DNA of 64,000 nt. Origin: DAOUJW01 sp965261605 (GTDB lineage Bacteria; Chloroflexota; Dehalococcoidia; Lucifugimonadales; UBA2985). The stretch is taken from contig OZ253466.1 in assembly GCA_965261605.1 (NCBI GenBank), positions 868,001-932,000 on the forward strand, read 5' to 3'. This document shows positions 8,602 through 17,624 of this stretch, piece by piece. The position numbers and the translations under genes are program-made. Below the pieces are notes generated by a model. It ran no database searches. It was not told where the DNA came from and saw nothing but the letters and a program-made list of their open reading frames with translations. Positions within the stretch are counted from its first letter, which is position 1. The number at the start of each line of letters is the position of its first letter.

Positions 8602-9603
8602 CTACCCGCGCTTCTTCTTGTTGTCGTCTTTCCACCACTCCATCATCTCGCGAACGCGCCCGGCCGCCCGGTCCCCCAGGAACATCCCGCCCATAGTCTC
8701 GGCAGTGGTGGGAATCTCCACAATCGGATGCGACGAGGGAGCCGTCACCTTGTTCTGGACCCATCTGTCCCGCGCCTCCCAGGCAGCGTCAAAGGCGCTA
8801 CCCAGTGTCTTCTCACCGCCCTCCTTCACCAGGCTCCTGAAGCCGTACAGCTCCTTGATGAACTCATCTATCCAGTGCATAAGCCCATCCTGGTTGGTCA
8901 TGCAAATGTCCCTGTTCATTGCCGGGTCCTGGGACGCCAGACGGCTGACGTCCCTGTAGCCGGATGAGGCCAGCCTGGCGATCTCCGGCCAGGAGGGACT
9001 GCTGGAGGTGAGCCTGGTCAATACGGTAGAGAGAATCATCGGAAGGTGACTCACCGCGCCCACATAGCTGTCGTGCTCCACGGGATCAATGAAGTAGGGT
9101 TTGGCTCCTATTGCCTCCACCAAGTTGACAACAGTTCCAAGAGCGTCCTGCCCTGTGTTCCGGGCCGGTATGAGGCAGTAGGTGGCGCCTTGGAAGAGGT
9201 CTACCTGCGCGGCGTCCGGGCCTGACTCCTCTTTGCCGGCCATGGGATGCCCTCCCACAAAGCTGACATTGGAGGGCAGATTCTCCTCAGCCCATTGGAG
9301 CACGGAGACTTTGGTGCTGCCGGTGTCAGTCACCACGCAACCATCCTCCAGCTCAGGCCCTATGAGCTTCATCACCTCTTCTATAGCCCTTATGGGCGTG
9401 GCCAGAACCACGATTCGAGCATCTCTCACCGCCCTGAGGGGGTTCGTCTCGGTCGAATCGGCGCCTCCCATTTTCTGGGCGCGGTTGGCGACTCCCCTGT
9501 CCCGGTCGCTACCCACTATCTCCGCCTTCACCTGCGCCTTCTTCAAGGCCATGCCCAGAGAGGTACCGATAAGTCCCGTACCTATAATTGTAATCTTGTC
9601 CAC
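8602..9603 (-). CDS. tyrA: Prephenate/arogenate dehydrogenase
   Basis: NAD(P)-dependent oxidative decarboxylation in tyrosine synthesis. The N-terminal Rossmann motif is IIGTGLIGTSLGMALKK, followed by FVGGHPMAGKEESGPDAA, a typical TyrA substrate region with its catalytic His in GGHPMAG. The 333-residue length and lack of a fused chorismate mutase or an obvious ACT domain indicate a stand-alone enzyme. The GTG start is supported by AAGGAGG six bases upstream. It is followed by aroA after three bases. Whether prephenate or arogenate is the substrate cannot be told. Confidence 0.93.
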   Translation of the reverse strand: MDKITIIGTGLIGTSLGMALKKAQVKAEIVGSDRDRGVANRAQKMGGADSTETNPLRAVRDARIVVLATPIRAIEEVMKLIGPELEDGCVVTDTGSTKVSVLQWAEENLPSNVSFVGGHPMAGKEESGPDAAQVDLFQGATYCLIPARNTGQDALGTVVNLVEAIGAKPYFIDPVEHDSYVGAVSHLPMILSTVLTRLTSSSPSWPEIARLASSGYRDVSRLASQDPAMNRDICMTNQDGLMHWIDEFIKELYGFRSLVKEGGEKTLGSAFDAAWEARDRWVQNKVTAPSSHPIVEIPTTAETMGGMFLGDRAAGRVREMMEWWKDDNKKKRG

Positions 9604-9645
9604 TTCATGCCTCCTTGCTCTTGCACTCCGGTTTACGTCCTCACG

Positions 9646-10371
9646 CTAAAGAGTGCGCCCCATTATCAACAAGCCTACCACATCGACCAGGGGATTTAGA
9701 ACCCTCCAGAGCAAATTCAACCCTGTAAACAAGTCTATGGCTATCACCGCAAGCAGAATCGCAGGGCCTGTAGCCTCAAAACGGGCCATCTTGGCGGCCA
9801 TGGAGGGAGACACGTTCCCCAGTATCCCGAGAGCCACCTTGGAGCCGTCCAGTGGGAACAGCGGAATGAGGTTGAACACGGCAAGGATGATGTTGTAGAA
9901 GATGACGAAGCCCAAGAGGTCTGCCGCAAGACCTTCCAGGCCCTGACCTTCAAAGCCTCTGAAGTAGAATGGCGATTGCCAGGGGAGCAGCCCAATTCTT
10001 ATGGGTATAGCGCATACCGCCGCGGTCATGAGGTTTGATATCGGCCCTGCTCCCGCCACAATCGACATGCCCTTCCAGGCGTTGCCCTGCAGCCGATACG
10101 GGTTCACCGGCACAGGCTTACCCCAGCCGAAGCCCACCATCAGGAGCAGGATGGTGCCCGCCGGGTCCAGATGCCTGACGGGATTCAGAGAGAGCCTGCC
10201 CAAGCGCCGGGCTGTGTCGTCACCGAGGCGATTCGCCACCGCAGCGTGACTGAACTCGTGGACAGTGATGCCTATGAGCAGGGCAATGCCCGCTGTAGCC
10301 AGGGAAGTAACGAAAACGACGACGAAAGAAAACGGGTCGTCGAAGAGCAGGTCGATATTTCTTAGTATCAC
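9646..10371 (-). CDS. Site-2 protease family protein (M50)
   Basis: Membrane-embedded zinc metalloprotease of the compact M50B type (FtsH-independent, no PDZ domain). The active-site motif ITVHEFSHAAVANRLGDDTAR and the late NLIPLFPLDGSKV (third zinc ligand Asp) are present, with the family-typical GFGWGKPVPVNPYRL between. I prefer a GTG start at 10371 (MILRNIDLLFDD); the ATG at 10404 overlaps a perfect TATAAT, so it is more likely part of the promoter. The function of this branch is unknown. It heads a run of minus-strand genes with tyrA 42 bases downstream. Confidence 0.88.
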   Translation of the reverse strand: MILRNIDLLFDDPFSFVVVFVTSLATAGIALLIGITVHEFSHAAVANRLGDDTARRLGRLSLNPVRHLDPAGTILLLMVGFGWGKPVPVNPYRLQGNAWKGMSIVAGAGPISNLMTAAVCAIPIRIGLLPWQSPFYFRGFEGQGLEGLAADLLGFVIFYNIILAVFNLIPLFPLDGSKVALGILGNVSPSMAAKMARFEATGPAILLAVIAIDLFTGLNLLWRVLNPLVDVVGLLIMGRTL

Positions 10372-10402
10372 GTTGCAGAGAAGTCGGCTCGGAGATGCGC
10401 CC

Positions 10403-10431
10403 ATTATACAGGGCGCTTACGGCTAAAGCTA
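10403..10431 (-). promoter_or_regulatory. Candidate promoter of the site-2 protease gene
   Basis: A perfect TATAAT on the minus strand (10408-10403) overlaps the upstream ATG of the protease reading frame. The -35 region is weak. If real, transcription starts near 10396 and translation at the GTG 10371. Confidence 0.4.
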
Positions 10432-10707
10432 TGCGGGCCACTCGGGGTGACCGTATCAAATCAACTGAGCAGTGGACGACCTGGTTGGTATTCCTGATAC
10501 GTGTTGGTATTGCCAACTCCGTTGGGATAGTATGTCTTTCTTCCCCCCATTCCTGCGGAAGCAGGAATCCAGGCATCCTGAGTTAGCGTACGATAGACCC
10601 CTGCTCCCCGTTTCCACGAAGACAAGGTTCGCAGGGGTGGTACGTTTCTTGGGTAGTGTTATTTGCTATTACCAATACACGCCGAGAATACCACCTCGTT
10701 TACCTCC
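10405..10707. repeat. Repeat-rich intergenic region
   Basis: No gene seen. It contains a small palindrome ATTCCTGC/GCAGGAAT near 10549-10568 and a unit of about 47 bases at 10594-10640 (starting TAGACCCCTGCTCCCCG and ending GCAGGGGTGG) that recurs nearly identically at 17477-17523. These belong to the dispersed intergenic repeats of this genome. Confidence 0.65.
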
Positions 10708-10738
10708 TTGACTCGATGCGAATAGAGGCCGTTACAAT
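10708..10738 (+). promoter_or_regulatory. Candidate promoter of the Nudix gene
   Basis: TTGACT (10708-10713) and TACAAT (10733-10738) with a longish 19-base spacer. The predicted start site is within a few bases of the ATG at 10748, so the transcript would be nearly leaderless, in keeping with the absence of a Shine-Dalgarno. Confidence 0.4.
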
Positions 10739-10747
10739 GTCTCTCCC

Positions 10748-11224
10748 ATGAGCTTGGTCAGACACTTCACCGCTACCGGATTCGTGGTGCATGACGGCGC
10801 CGTCCTGTTGCACTGGCACCATAAGGTCAAAGAATGGCTCCCTCCCGGCGGACATATAGAGGACAACGAGGACCCCGTCCAAGCCGTTCTGCGGGAGATA
10901 AATGAGGAGGCGGGCGTATCCGCCGAGGTAGTCCCGACAGGGGATCTCCTAACCCTGGATTATCCGATACAGGTCTATCCTCCGTTCACCATAATGGTGG
11001 AGGATATCCAAGACCCTGTGGAAGGGTACCACCAGCACATTGACATGATCTACTTTTGCCGGCTCGTAAGCCTACCCCATCCCTTGAACGAAGGCTGGTT
11101 TTGGGTGAGCAGATCCGATCTTGAAGCGAATCTGCCTCTAGCCGCCAACGGCGCTACGGCCAGACCACCACCTGAAGACGTTCGGTTGCTGGCAATGAAA
11201 GCACTGGACTTGGTTCCATCGTGA
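10748..11224 (+). CDS. Nudix hydrolase
   Basis: Hydrolyses a nucleoside diphosphate linked to another moiety; the substrate is unknown. The full Nudix box is readable starting at GGHIEDNEDP and ending REINEEAGV, with the metal-binding Glu residues in REINEE. Length is 158 residues, one domain. It lacks a clear Shine-Dalgarno. It stands 89 bases upstream of selA on the same strand; no functional link is implied. Confidence 0.9.
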   Translation: MSLVRHFTATGFVVHDGAVLLHWHHKVKEWLPPGGHIEDNEDPVQAVLREINEEAGVSAEVVPTGDLLTLDYPIQVYPPFTIMVEDIQDPVEGYHQHIDMIYFCRLVSLPHPLNEGWFWVSRSDLEANLPLAANGATARPPPEDVRLLAMKALDLVPS

Positions 11225-11313
11225 GGCACAGCTCCTCTGTCTAATCGAAAGCGCCGGACAGTTGTTTGCCTGCGATGTGCTAGAATGGGTCAAGTCTCCA
11301 AACAATTACGCCT

Positions 11314-12684
11314 ATGTCCACCGGCTATCGAAGCATACCCAGCGTTGAGAAACTCCTCTCGGACAGCCGCGTCGAGGAGCTAATCGACGTCTACTCCAGG
11401 GAGCCGCTGGTCTACCTGGTGCGCCGGTCCCTGGAGCAGGTACGTCAAGATATCGCCGAGGGCAAGACTTCCCCCTCTTTCGATGAGATGGTGGACAGCA
11501 TAGCCTCCCAAGCCGCTTCCCTTTGGCGCCCAAAGCCCATACCTCTCATCAACGCCACCGGGGTTGTCCTTCACACCAACCTGGGACGCTCCCCTCTAAG
11601 CGATGAGGCCGTGGAGGCTATGCTCCAGGCCGCGAGAGGGTACACCAACCTGGAACTGGACTTGGGCAACGGAGCAAGGGGATCCCGCCAGAGTCACGTC
11701 GAGTCCCTGCTGTGCCAGATAACCGGCGCAGAGGCGGCCCTGGTGGTCAACAACAACGCCTCGGCGGTACTGCTGGGCCTTTCGGCAATTGCCAACGGCA
11801 AAGAAGTCATTGTATCCAGGGGTGAGGCCGTGGAGATAGGCGGCGGCTTCCGTATACCCGACGTGCTGAGGCAGAGCGGAGCGGCGCTGGTGGAGGTGGG
11901 CACGACCAACCGCACCTACCTCGCCGACTACGAAAGCGCCATAACCCAGGATACAGCCGCAATGCTCAAGGTGCACACCAGCAACTTCCGAGTCATCGGC
12001 TTTACCCATGAAGCCACCGTGGAAGAGCTGGCTGCGCTTGGCGCCGGCCGAGGGACTCCAGTCCTACACGACCAGGGCAGCGGCTGCCTTCTGGATACGA
12101 CCCGGTTCGGGCTGGCCCGCGAGCCTATGGTGCAGGACAGCATCGCGGCCGGGGCGGACCTGGTCTTCTTCTCGGGCGACAAGCTCCTGGGAGGCCCCCA
12201 GGCTGGCATCGTGGCGGGAAAGAGGGAGCTTGTATCGCGCCTGGCAAGGCATCCCCTGGCCAGGGCGGTACGCATAGACAAGCTGAGCCTGGCAGCCCTC
12301 ACGGCGACCCTTCTCCACTACCTGAAGGGCGAGTCGCTGGAGAAGGTCCCCATCTGGAGGATGATCTCCACCCCCGTCGATGCTCTTGAGGAACGGGCCC
12401 AAAGCTGGCAGAAGAGCGTCGGGGATACGGCTCAGGCAGTCCAGGGCCTGTCCGCCATTGGCGGGGGCAGCCTGCCCGGGGAGAGCATCCCGACCTGGCT
12501 TCTCTCCATCGGGGCCCGGGGTACGACTGAGGGCACTCAGGGCCTGGCCAAGCGCCTTAGGGAGGCTGACACCCCGGTCATAGCCCGCATAGAGGACGAT
12601 CGGGTGCTCCTCGACCCTAGGACTGTGCTTCCAGCGGAAGAGGACGCGCTGATGGCGTCGCTGAAATCAGCCCTTGGTGCGTAG
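11314..12684 (+). CDS. selA: L-seryl-tRNA(Sec) selenium transferase
   Basis: PLP enzyme that converts Ser-tRNA(Sec) to Sec-tRNA(Sec) using selenophosphate. The 456-residue length is normal. The N-terminal tRNA-binding region (RSIPSVEKLL) is followed by INATGVVLHTNLGRSPL, and the PLP lysine is Lys290 in FFSGDKLLGGPQAG. The presence of selA implies a selenocysteine system, yet selB, selC and selD are not in this window and the downstream gene is on the other strand. SelA-like paralogues exist that do not act on tRNA, but the conserved N-terminus argues for true SelA. Confidence 0.92.
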   Translation: MSTGYRSIPSVEKLLSDSRVEELIDVYSREPLVYLVRRSLEQVRQDIAEGKTSPSFDEMVDSIASQAASLWRPKPIPLINATGVVLHTNLGRSPLSDEAVEAMLQAARGYTNLELDLGNGARGSRQSHVESLLCQITGAEAALVVNNNASAVLLGLSAIANGKEVIVSRGEAVEIGGGFRIPDVLRQSGAALVEVGTTNRTYLADYESAITQDTAAMLKVHTSNFRVIGFTHEATVEELAALGAGRGTPVLHDQGSGCLLDTTRFGLAREPMVQDSIAAGADLVFFSGDKLLGGPQAGIVAGKRELVSRLARHPLARAVRIDKLSLAALTATLLHYLKGESLEKVPIWRMISTPVDALEERAQSWQKSVGDTAQAVQGLSAIGGGSLPGESIPTWLLSIGARGTTEGTQGLAKRLREADTPVIARIEDDRVLLDPRTVLPAEEDALMASLKSALGA

Positions 12685-12689
12685 GTTCC

Positions 12690-13937
12690 CTACTCCGCGA
12701 AACGCCTGAACACCGTGCAGGTGTTCTGCCCGCCAAACCCGAAGGAGTTGGACAGGGCAACATCCACCCTCTGCTGCCGCGCCACGTTGGGCACGTAGTC
12801 CAGGTCGCAGGACGGGTCCGGGTGCTCCTGGTTCACCGTGGGATGTATCACGCCGTCCAGGATGCTCTTCACGCATGCCACGGCCTCCAGCGCTCCCGAG
12901 CCGCCCAGGGCGTGCCCCACCATCGATTTGGTGGAGCTGATGGGCACCTTGTAGGCCCTCTCTCCGAACACAGTCTTTATGGCAATTGTCTCAATGGCGT
13001 CGTTGAGTTGCGTGGACGTGCCGTGGGCGTTGATGTAGTCAATTGTTTCGGGAGGCGTGTCAGCGTCGGCCAAAGCCCACCGGATAGCCCTGGCAGCTCC
13101 TTCCCCGGTCTCGTCCGGCTGGACCGCATGGAAGGCGTCGCAGGACGTGCCGTAGCCCGCCACCTCCGCCAGAATTGTGGCGCCTCTGTCCAGGGCGTGC
13201 TCCAGGCTCTCCAGGATCAGAATGGCCGCTCCCTCCGCCGGCACAAAGCCGTCCCTCTCGGCGTCGAAGGGGCGGCTGGCCTTATCCGGCTCCTCGTTGC
13301 GCGTGCTCAGAGCTTTGAGGATGCAGAATCCGGACAGCCCCAGCTCGCTTATCCCGGCCTCGGTGCCGCCCGTCAGAACAATGTCGACCACGCCGCGCCG
13401 GATGGCCTCGGTGGCCTCTCCAATGGCCTGGTTCGACGCTGCACAGGCAGTGACGACAGTGGAGTTGTAGCCCTTGGCTCTAAAGATCCTGGCAACGTTC
13501 GCGGAGGCCATATTAGGCAGTATCATCGGGATGAAGAATGGGTTTATCTTCATGGCTCCCTTGGATAACATCTCCTGGCATATCTCCTGAGTCGTCGGCA
13601 GACTGCCGATGCCGGTGCCCAGCAGGACCCCTATTCTCTCACGGTCTTCCCGCTCAAGGTCCAGATCGGCGTCCTCAACGGCCATTTGTGCCGACGCCAG
13701 GGCCAGCTGGCTGAAGCGGGCCATTCGCCGGGCCTCCTTGGGGTTGACATAGCCGCCGGGGTCGAACCCCTTGACCTCGCCGGCGATCTGGCACGGATAT
13801 GCCGCCGGGTCGCAGAGGGTCATGGGAGCTATGCCCGACCGCCCCGCCACCAAGCCTTCCCAGAACTCCTGCACCGTGTTGCCCAACGGAGTGACCGCGC
13901 CCATGCCAGTAACTACAACTCGCGTTCTGTCTTTCAT
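12690..13937 (-). CDS. fabF: Beta-ketoacyl-ACP synthase II
   Basis: Condensing enzyme of fatty-acid elongation (thiolase fold). The catalytic Cys is in VVTACAASNQAIG (about residue 165), and the two His are in INAHGTSTQLND and MVGHALGGSGALE. C-terminal SFGFGGQN is typical. The ATG at 13937 is chosen over a TTG one codon upstream; GGGGGAGAG lies upstream. It follows folC by about 50 bases. No acpP, fabD or fabG is adjacent, so the gene is separated from a classical fab cluster. It converges on selA with only five bases between stops. Confidence 0.95.
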   Translation of the reverse strand: MKDRTRVVVTGMGAVTPLGNTVQEFWEGLVAGRSGIAPMTLCDPAAYPCQIAGEVKGFDPGGYVNPKEARRMARFSQLALASAQMAVEDADLDLEREDRERIGVLLGTGIGSLPTTQEICQEMLSKGAMKINPFFIPMILPNMASANVARIFRAKGYNSTVVTACAASNQAIGEATEAIRRGVVDIVLTGGTEAGISELGLSGFCILKALSTRNEEPDKASRPFDAERDGFVPAEGAAILILESLEHALDRGATILAEVAGYGTSCDAFHAVQPDETGEGAARAIRWALADADTPPETIDYINAHGTSTQLNDAIETIAIKTVFGERAYKVPISSTKSMVGHALGGSGALEAVACVKSILDGVIHPTVNQEHPDPSCDLDYVPNVARQQRVDVALSNSFGFGGQNTCTVFRRFAE

Positions 13938-13990
13938 CAAACTCTCTCCCCCAATATGTCCTGGTTACCTGCACCCGACCGGCGTCACGC

Positions 13991-15367
13991 CTAGCCGTTC
14001 GGGGCAGTCGAAGTCGGTTGCGCCTCAATGACCGGATAAAGCTCCGGTTCTATTCCCTTGATTACCTCCCGCGCCTCCGCAGCCACAAAAAGGGACCCTG
14101 TGGTCAAAATCAGGTCCCCCTCCCCGGCCATGTCGAAGGCCATCTCAAGCGCCCGCGTCACATCGTCCGTTTGGTGGATCCGGTCGGTGTAGCTTGAGAA
14201 GGTCTGGGCTATGCGCTCCGGTGCAGACGCCCTGGGATGACGCGACCTCGTCGCTATCACCGCCTTCGACTCCATTCTAGACAACTCTTCCACCAGCCCC
14301 GGCAGGTCTTTGTTGCCGGAGACCCCGACTATAAGCACCACGCGGCGCTCCGGGAACATATCCCTGACCGCCTCCACAATTCGACCGGCGGAGTGTGGGT
14401 TGTGGGCGCCGTCCACTATCAGCAACGGGTCTCTCTGTATTACTTCCATTCGGCACGGCCACTCAACTCGCCTGAGACCCTCCCGAATGTGCTCCGAGGT
14501 GATCTTCATACCGATGTCGATGAGGGACTCGACCAGCCCCACGGCCACGCCGGCGTTCTCCAACTGGTATCTGCCCAGAAGCGGCGTCTCCAGCCGGTAA
14601 GCGCTCTTGGGAGTCTCCAGGCTGAACCACTGGCCGTCGAGAGAGGCGTCTCCCGCCTCCCACCTGATATCCCTTCCCACCTCCGTAAGCGCGCTCCCAT
14701 GCCGCCCGGCGACTTCGCGTATGACGGTCAGCGCCTCCGGCTTCTGGGGTGCGGTCACCACAGGGATGCCTCGCTTGATGATCCCGGCCTTCTCTCCGGC
14801 TATCTGCTCAATGGTGTCGCCCAGGACTTCCGTGTGGTCTAGGCCAATTGAGGTGATGCCACAGACCAGAGGCTGAACTACGTTTGTCGTGTCCAGTCTC
14901 CCGCCCAAGCCGACCTCTATCACCTGCGCGCCCAGCCCACGGACGCGGAAGTGGTGAAACGCCATAGCCGTTATCAGCTCGAAGAGGGTGACGCGGCCGT
15001 GACCGTCGTCTACCACCCTTTCCAGCGTAGGCCACAGCTCATCAACAAGCCGGGCAAAGTCCTCCTCCGACACAGGCTCCCCGCCGACTCGTATCCTCTC
15101 CCGAAAGGTGTGCATATGTGGCGACGAGAACATGCCCGGGTTGTAGCCCGCGACATTCAGGATCGATGACACCATAGCAGACGTGCTGCCCTTGCCTTTC
15201 GTCCCTGCAACGTGAACCGTAGGGGTTTCCAGGTGGGGATTGCCCAGCAGCTCCAGAACCGCCCCAATCCTGGTAAGGTCATAGCGGGGTTGCTGCCCCG
15301 GAATGGTGCTGGGCCGCTCGTAGTCCACCAGCCCCATAATTCTGTCTACGGCTTCTCTGTAGTCCAT
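13991..15367 (-). CDS. folC: Folylpolyglutamate / dihydrofolate synthase
   Basis: Mur-ligase-fold enzyme adding glutamate to folates and possibly to dihydropteroate. The ATP-binding loop VAGTKGKGSTSAMVSS is near residue 55; VDGAHNPHSAGRIVEAV is the conserved late block. Length (458 residues) is typical. It sits eight bases downstream of the SDR epimerase gene and upstream of fabF in one minus-strand block. Confidence 0.94.
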   Translation of the reverse strand: MDYREAVDRIMGLVDYERPSTIPGQQPRYDLTRIGAVLELLGNPHLETPTVHVAGTKGKGSTSAMVSSILNVAGYNPGMFSSPHMHTFRERIRVGGEPVSEEDFARLVDELWPTLERVVDDGHGRVTLFELITAMAFHHFRVRGLGAQVIEVGLGGRLDTTNVVQPLVCGITSIGLDHTEVLGDTIEQIAGEKAGIIKRGIPVVTAPQKPEALTVIREVAGRHGSALTEVGRDIRWEAGDASLDGQWFSLETPKSAYRLETPLLGRYQLENAGVAVGLVESLIDIGMKITSEHIREGLRRVEWPCRMEVIQRDPLLIVDGAHNPHSAGRIVEAVRDMFPERRVVLIVGVSGNKDLPGLVEELSRMESKAVIATRSRHPRASAPERIAQTFSSYTDRIHQTDDVTRALEMAFDMAGEGDLILTTGSLFVAAEAREVIKGIEPELYPVIEAQPTSTAPNG

Positions 15368-15375
15368 CCAACCCC

Positions 15376-16323
15376 CTAATGGTCTCGCATGCGTCTAGGC
15401 GGGAAGCCAAGGGCGATTCTCAACGAATCCAGCCGGGACGCGTCTCGAATGTACCCTATGTTGCCCTCCAGAGGCCGTGGACGCATCCTGAAATTTCGCT
15501 CAACCGAGTCCAGGTCCGTCACGTTGTCCAGCGACAGCATCTCCAACTGGCTTGTGGTCGCCGGAGGATTGGGAATTACGGCCTCCATTACTCTGGTCAG
15601 GAGCCCCATGAGCGGCACCGGCAGATGCACCTTGACACGCCTGACGCCCAGGGTTCTGGCTATTATATCCAAAATTTCATTGTATGTGAGGTGGTCAGGC
15701 CCACCAACCTCTATAATCCTGCCGCCGAAGCGGTGGTTGCCCGCCACCAGCGAGACGATTCCACCCACCTCCTCCACCGATATGGGCTGGAACCGGCCCC
15801 TGCCGTCTCCCGCCACAGGCGCTACTGGAAAGGACTTCACCACACCGGCAAGGGTGTTAATGAACTCGTCTCCGGGCCCGAACAGAATGGAGGGTCGGAT
15901 GATGGTATAGGCCACGCCGCCCCTGATAACCTCCTGCTCGCCCAGCCACTTGGAGTACAGGTAAGGATAAGCCTGGTTCTCCTGAACACCGATGGCGCTC
16001 ACGTGAACTAAGTGCCGCACCCCCTCGTCACGGGCAGCCTGGACGACTGACTCCGTTCCCTGGCGGTTTATACGGTCGAAGGTGTTGCGCCCTCTCTCGC
16101 GTATTATGGCGACCAGATGCACCACTGCATCCACGCCGCGCATGGCATCTTTCAGGCTCGCGGGATCGAGTACGTCCCCGTGGGCCAACTCCACCCCGTA
16201 ATCGGTTACCACACGCGCCCTGGAGGGACTGCGTACAAGGCAACGAACCGACTCTCCACGAGTGCGGAGGGCCTTGACTACGTTCCTTCCCAAGAAGCCG
16301 GAGGATCCGGTGACCAGGATCAT
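15376..16323 (-). CDS. Atypical SDR, NAD(P)-dependent epimerase-like (complex I NDUFA9-like)
   Basis: A 315-residue extended/atypical short-chain dehydrogenase fold protein. The N-terminal nucleotide motif is VTGSSGFLGRNVVKAL, the catalytic-type Tyr-x3-Lys is in PYLYSKWLGEQE, and GVDAVVHLVAIIRERG matches the NDUFA9-like group, whose bacterial members are quinone- or ubiquinone-linked or uncharacterised. The C-terminal part has a hydrophobic stretch (LPVPLMGLLTRVMEAVIP). It is first in the minus-strand series with folC and fabF. The substrate is unknown. Confidence 0.85.
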   Translation of the reverse strand: MILVTGSSGFLGRNVVKALRTRGESVRCLVRSPSRARVVTDYGVELAHGDVLDPASLKDAMRGVDAVVHLVAIIRERGRNTFDRINRQGTESVVQAARDEGVRHLVHVSAIGVQENQAYPYLYSKWLGEQEVIRGGVAYTIIRPSILFGPGDEFINTLAGVVKSFPVAPVAGDGRGRFQPISVEEVGGIVSLVAGNHRFGGRIIEVGGPDHLTYNEILDIIARTLGVRRVKVHLPVPLMGLLTRVMEAVIPNPPATTSQLEMLSLDNVTDLDSVERNFRMRPRPLEGNIGYIRDASRLDSLRIALGFPPRRMRDH

Positions 16324-16466
16324 ATCACCCCCAGTAAGGGCGCCCTTAAGAGAAGACTATCAGAGGGTATACGGGGTGTCAACGCGGAATGCGATCGCCG
16401 GGGCCGTACAACCCTTCAAACGCACCAAAGAACGTTATAGAATGACCATCCGATCGGAGGAAACCA

Positions 16467-17060
16467 ATGCTTACGCTGTCTCCACATAACCCAAGACTTG
16501 AAGAGCTTCTTGAGAGCCTGCCCGCCGGCTTGAGGCAGCACGCGGCCACGGTGCGGGAGAAGGCCCTGGAGCTGGCCGGCGTTCACGGTATTGATACTGC
16601 GAAGGTGGAAATCGCCGCCTCTGCTCACGACATCGCCCGGGCGATGAAGGAAGCAGATCTGAGAGAACGCGCCCGGGCCTACGGACTGTCGGTCCATCCG
16701 GTGGAACACGAAGTGCCCGTCCTGCTCCACGGCCCGGTGGGCGCGGAGATGCTTCGACGGGAGTGCGGAGTGGAAGACCAGGAGATACTGGAGGCCGTCC
16801 ACTGGCATTCCACCTTCAACCGAGGTCTGGGGCCGGTGGCCAAGATAGCGTTCCTCGCAGACAAGCTGGACCACCACAAGGCCGGCAGGTATCCCTTCCA
16901 GGAGAGGGTTAATAACCTATCCATAGACAGCCTTGACGAAGCCGTCCTTGCGTTCATCCAGGAGGAGATAGCGTCCCTTCTGAAATCGAATCAGCTCATC
17001 CACCCGGCGTCCGTGGAGGGACTCAACGGCTTGCTGGAGCTGCGGAAGGCGCTTCAGTAG
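16467..17060 (+). CDS. HD-domain phosphohydrolase, YqeK-like
   Basis: A 197-residue HD-superfamily protein. The metal-binding pattern is His in LRQHAATVREKA, the HD pair in ASAHDIAR, then HGPVGAEML and AVHWHSTFNRGLGPVAKIAFLADKLD, which is the arrangement of YqeK (diadenosine tetraphosphate hydrolase) proteins. In many genomes yqeK sits with nadD and rsfS, which are absent here, so the Ap4A assignment is by sequence pattern only. The ATG is preceded by a GGAGG Shine-Dalgarno. It is divergent from the SDR gene. Confidence 0.75.
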   Translation: MLTLSPHNPRLEELLESLPAGLRQHAATVREKALELAGVHGIDTAKVEIAASAHDIARAMKEADLRERARAYGLSVHPVEHEVPVLLHGPVGAEMLRRECGVEDQEILEAVHWHSTFNRGLGPVAKIAFLADKLDHHKAGRYPFQERVNNLSIDSLDEAVLAFIQEEIASLLKSNQLIHPASVEGLNGLLELRKALQ

Positions 17061-17561
17061 ACCGCCAGAGGGGAGACCCTTGTATAACTCTTGAGTTGTA
17101 CTGGCAGAATCAGTCTTCTCATCAATTCCTGCGAAGGGAGACCTTTGCATAACTGCGATGTATCTCCCAGAAAGGCGAACTTCTCTGTCATTCCCGTGAA
17201 GCTTGCCCCGTACTCCGATACGGGGACGGGAATCTAAGAATCCTCTGAACAAGCCGTCAGCACGACCATATTCCCTATCTGATCATACCGCAATCCACGG
17301 ACTTATTCAGACTATCCTTAAAGCGTTTCTTCCAAGGCATCGCAGCATTGCAGGAAGCGTTTTTAGATTCCTGCTTCCGCAGGAATGACGCTGGGCGAGC
17401 CTATTTGGGGTTGACTCCAAGGGTTACTCAGAGGTATCCGAAGGCAGGAATCCAGGTCACCATTGATGGCGACCTGTAGACCCCTGCTCCCCGTTTCCAC
17501 GAGGACAAGCTTCGCAGGGGCGGGCTATAGAGTCTTGCTAATGTCTCCCTAAGGGAGAGAC
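17061..17561. repeat. Repeat-filled intergenic region
   Basis: Five hundred bases without a gene. Units seen: GACCTTTGCATAACT-type motif near 17140; a unit at about 17191-17240 beginning ATTCCCGTGAAGCTTGCCCC that recurs at about 55036-55085 and in part at 52665-52690; ATTCCTGCTTCCGCAGGAAT-type palindrome near 17368-17388; and the 47-base unit at 17477-17523 shared with 10594-10640. Confidence 0.7.
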
Positions 17562-17601
17562 AAATTAAGCAGGGCCTCCCAAAAGGAGGCCCTGCTAATT
17601 T
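17562..17601 (-). terminator. Rho-independent terminator of the acyl-CoA dehydrogenase
   Basis: A perfect 11-bp stem GCAGGGCCTCC (17569-17579) / GGAGGCCCTGC (17585-17595) with a 5-base loop, flanked by AAATTA and TAATTT. It lies 24 bases after the stop of the minus-strand acyl-CoA dehydrogenase gene and reads out into a T-rich stretch on that strand. Confidence 0.8.
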
Positions 17602-17624
17602 CAGACGTGTCTTGCCGTGGGCGC

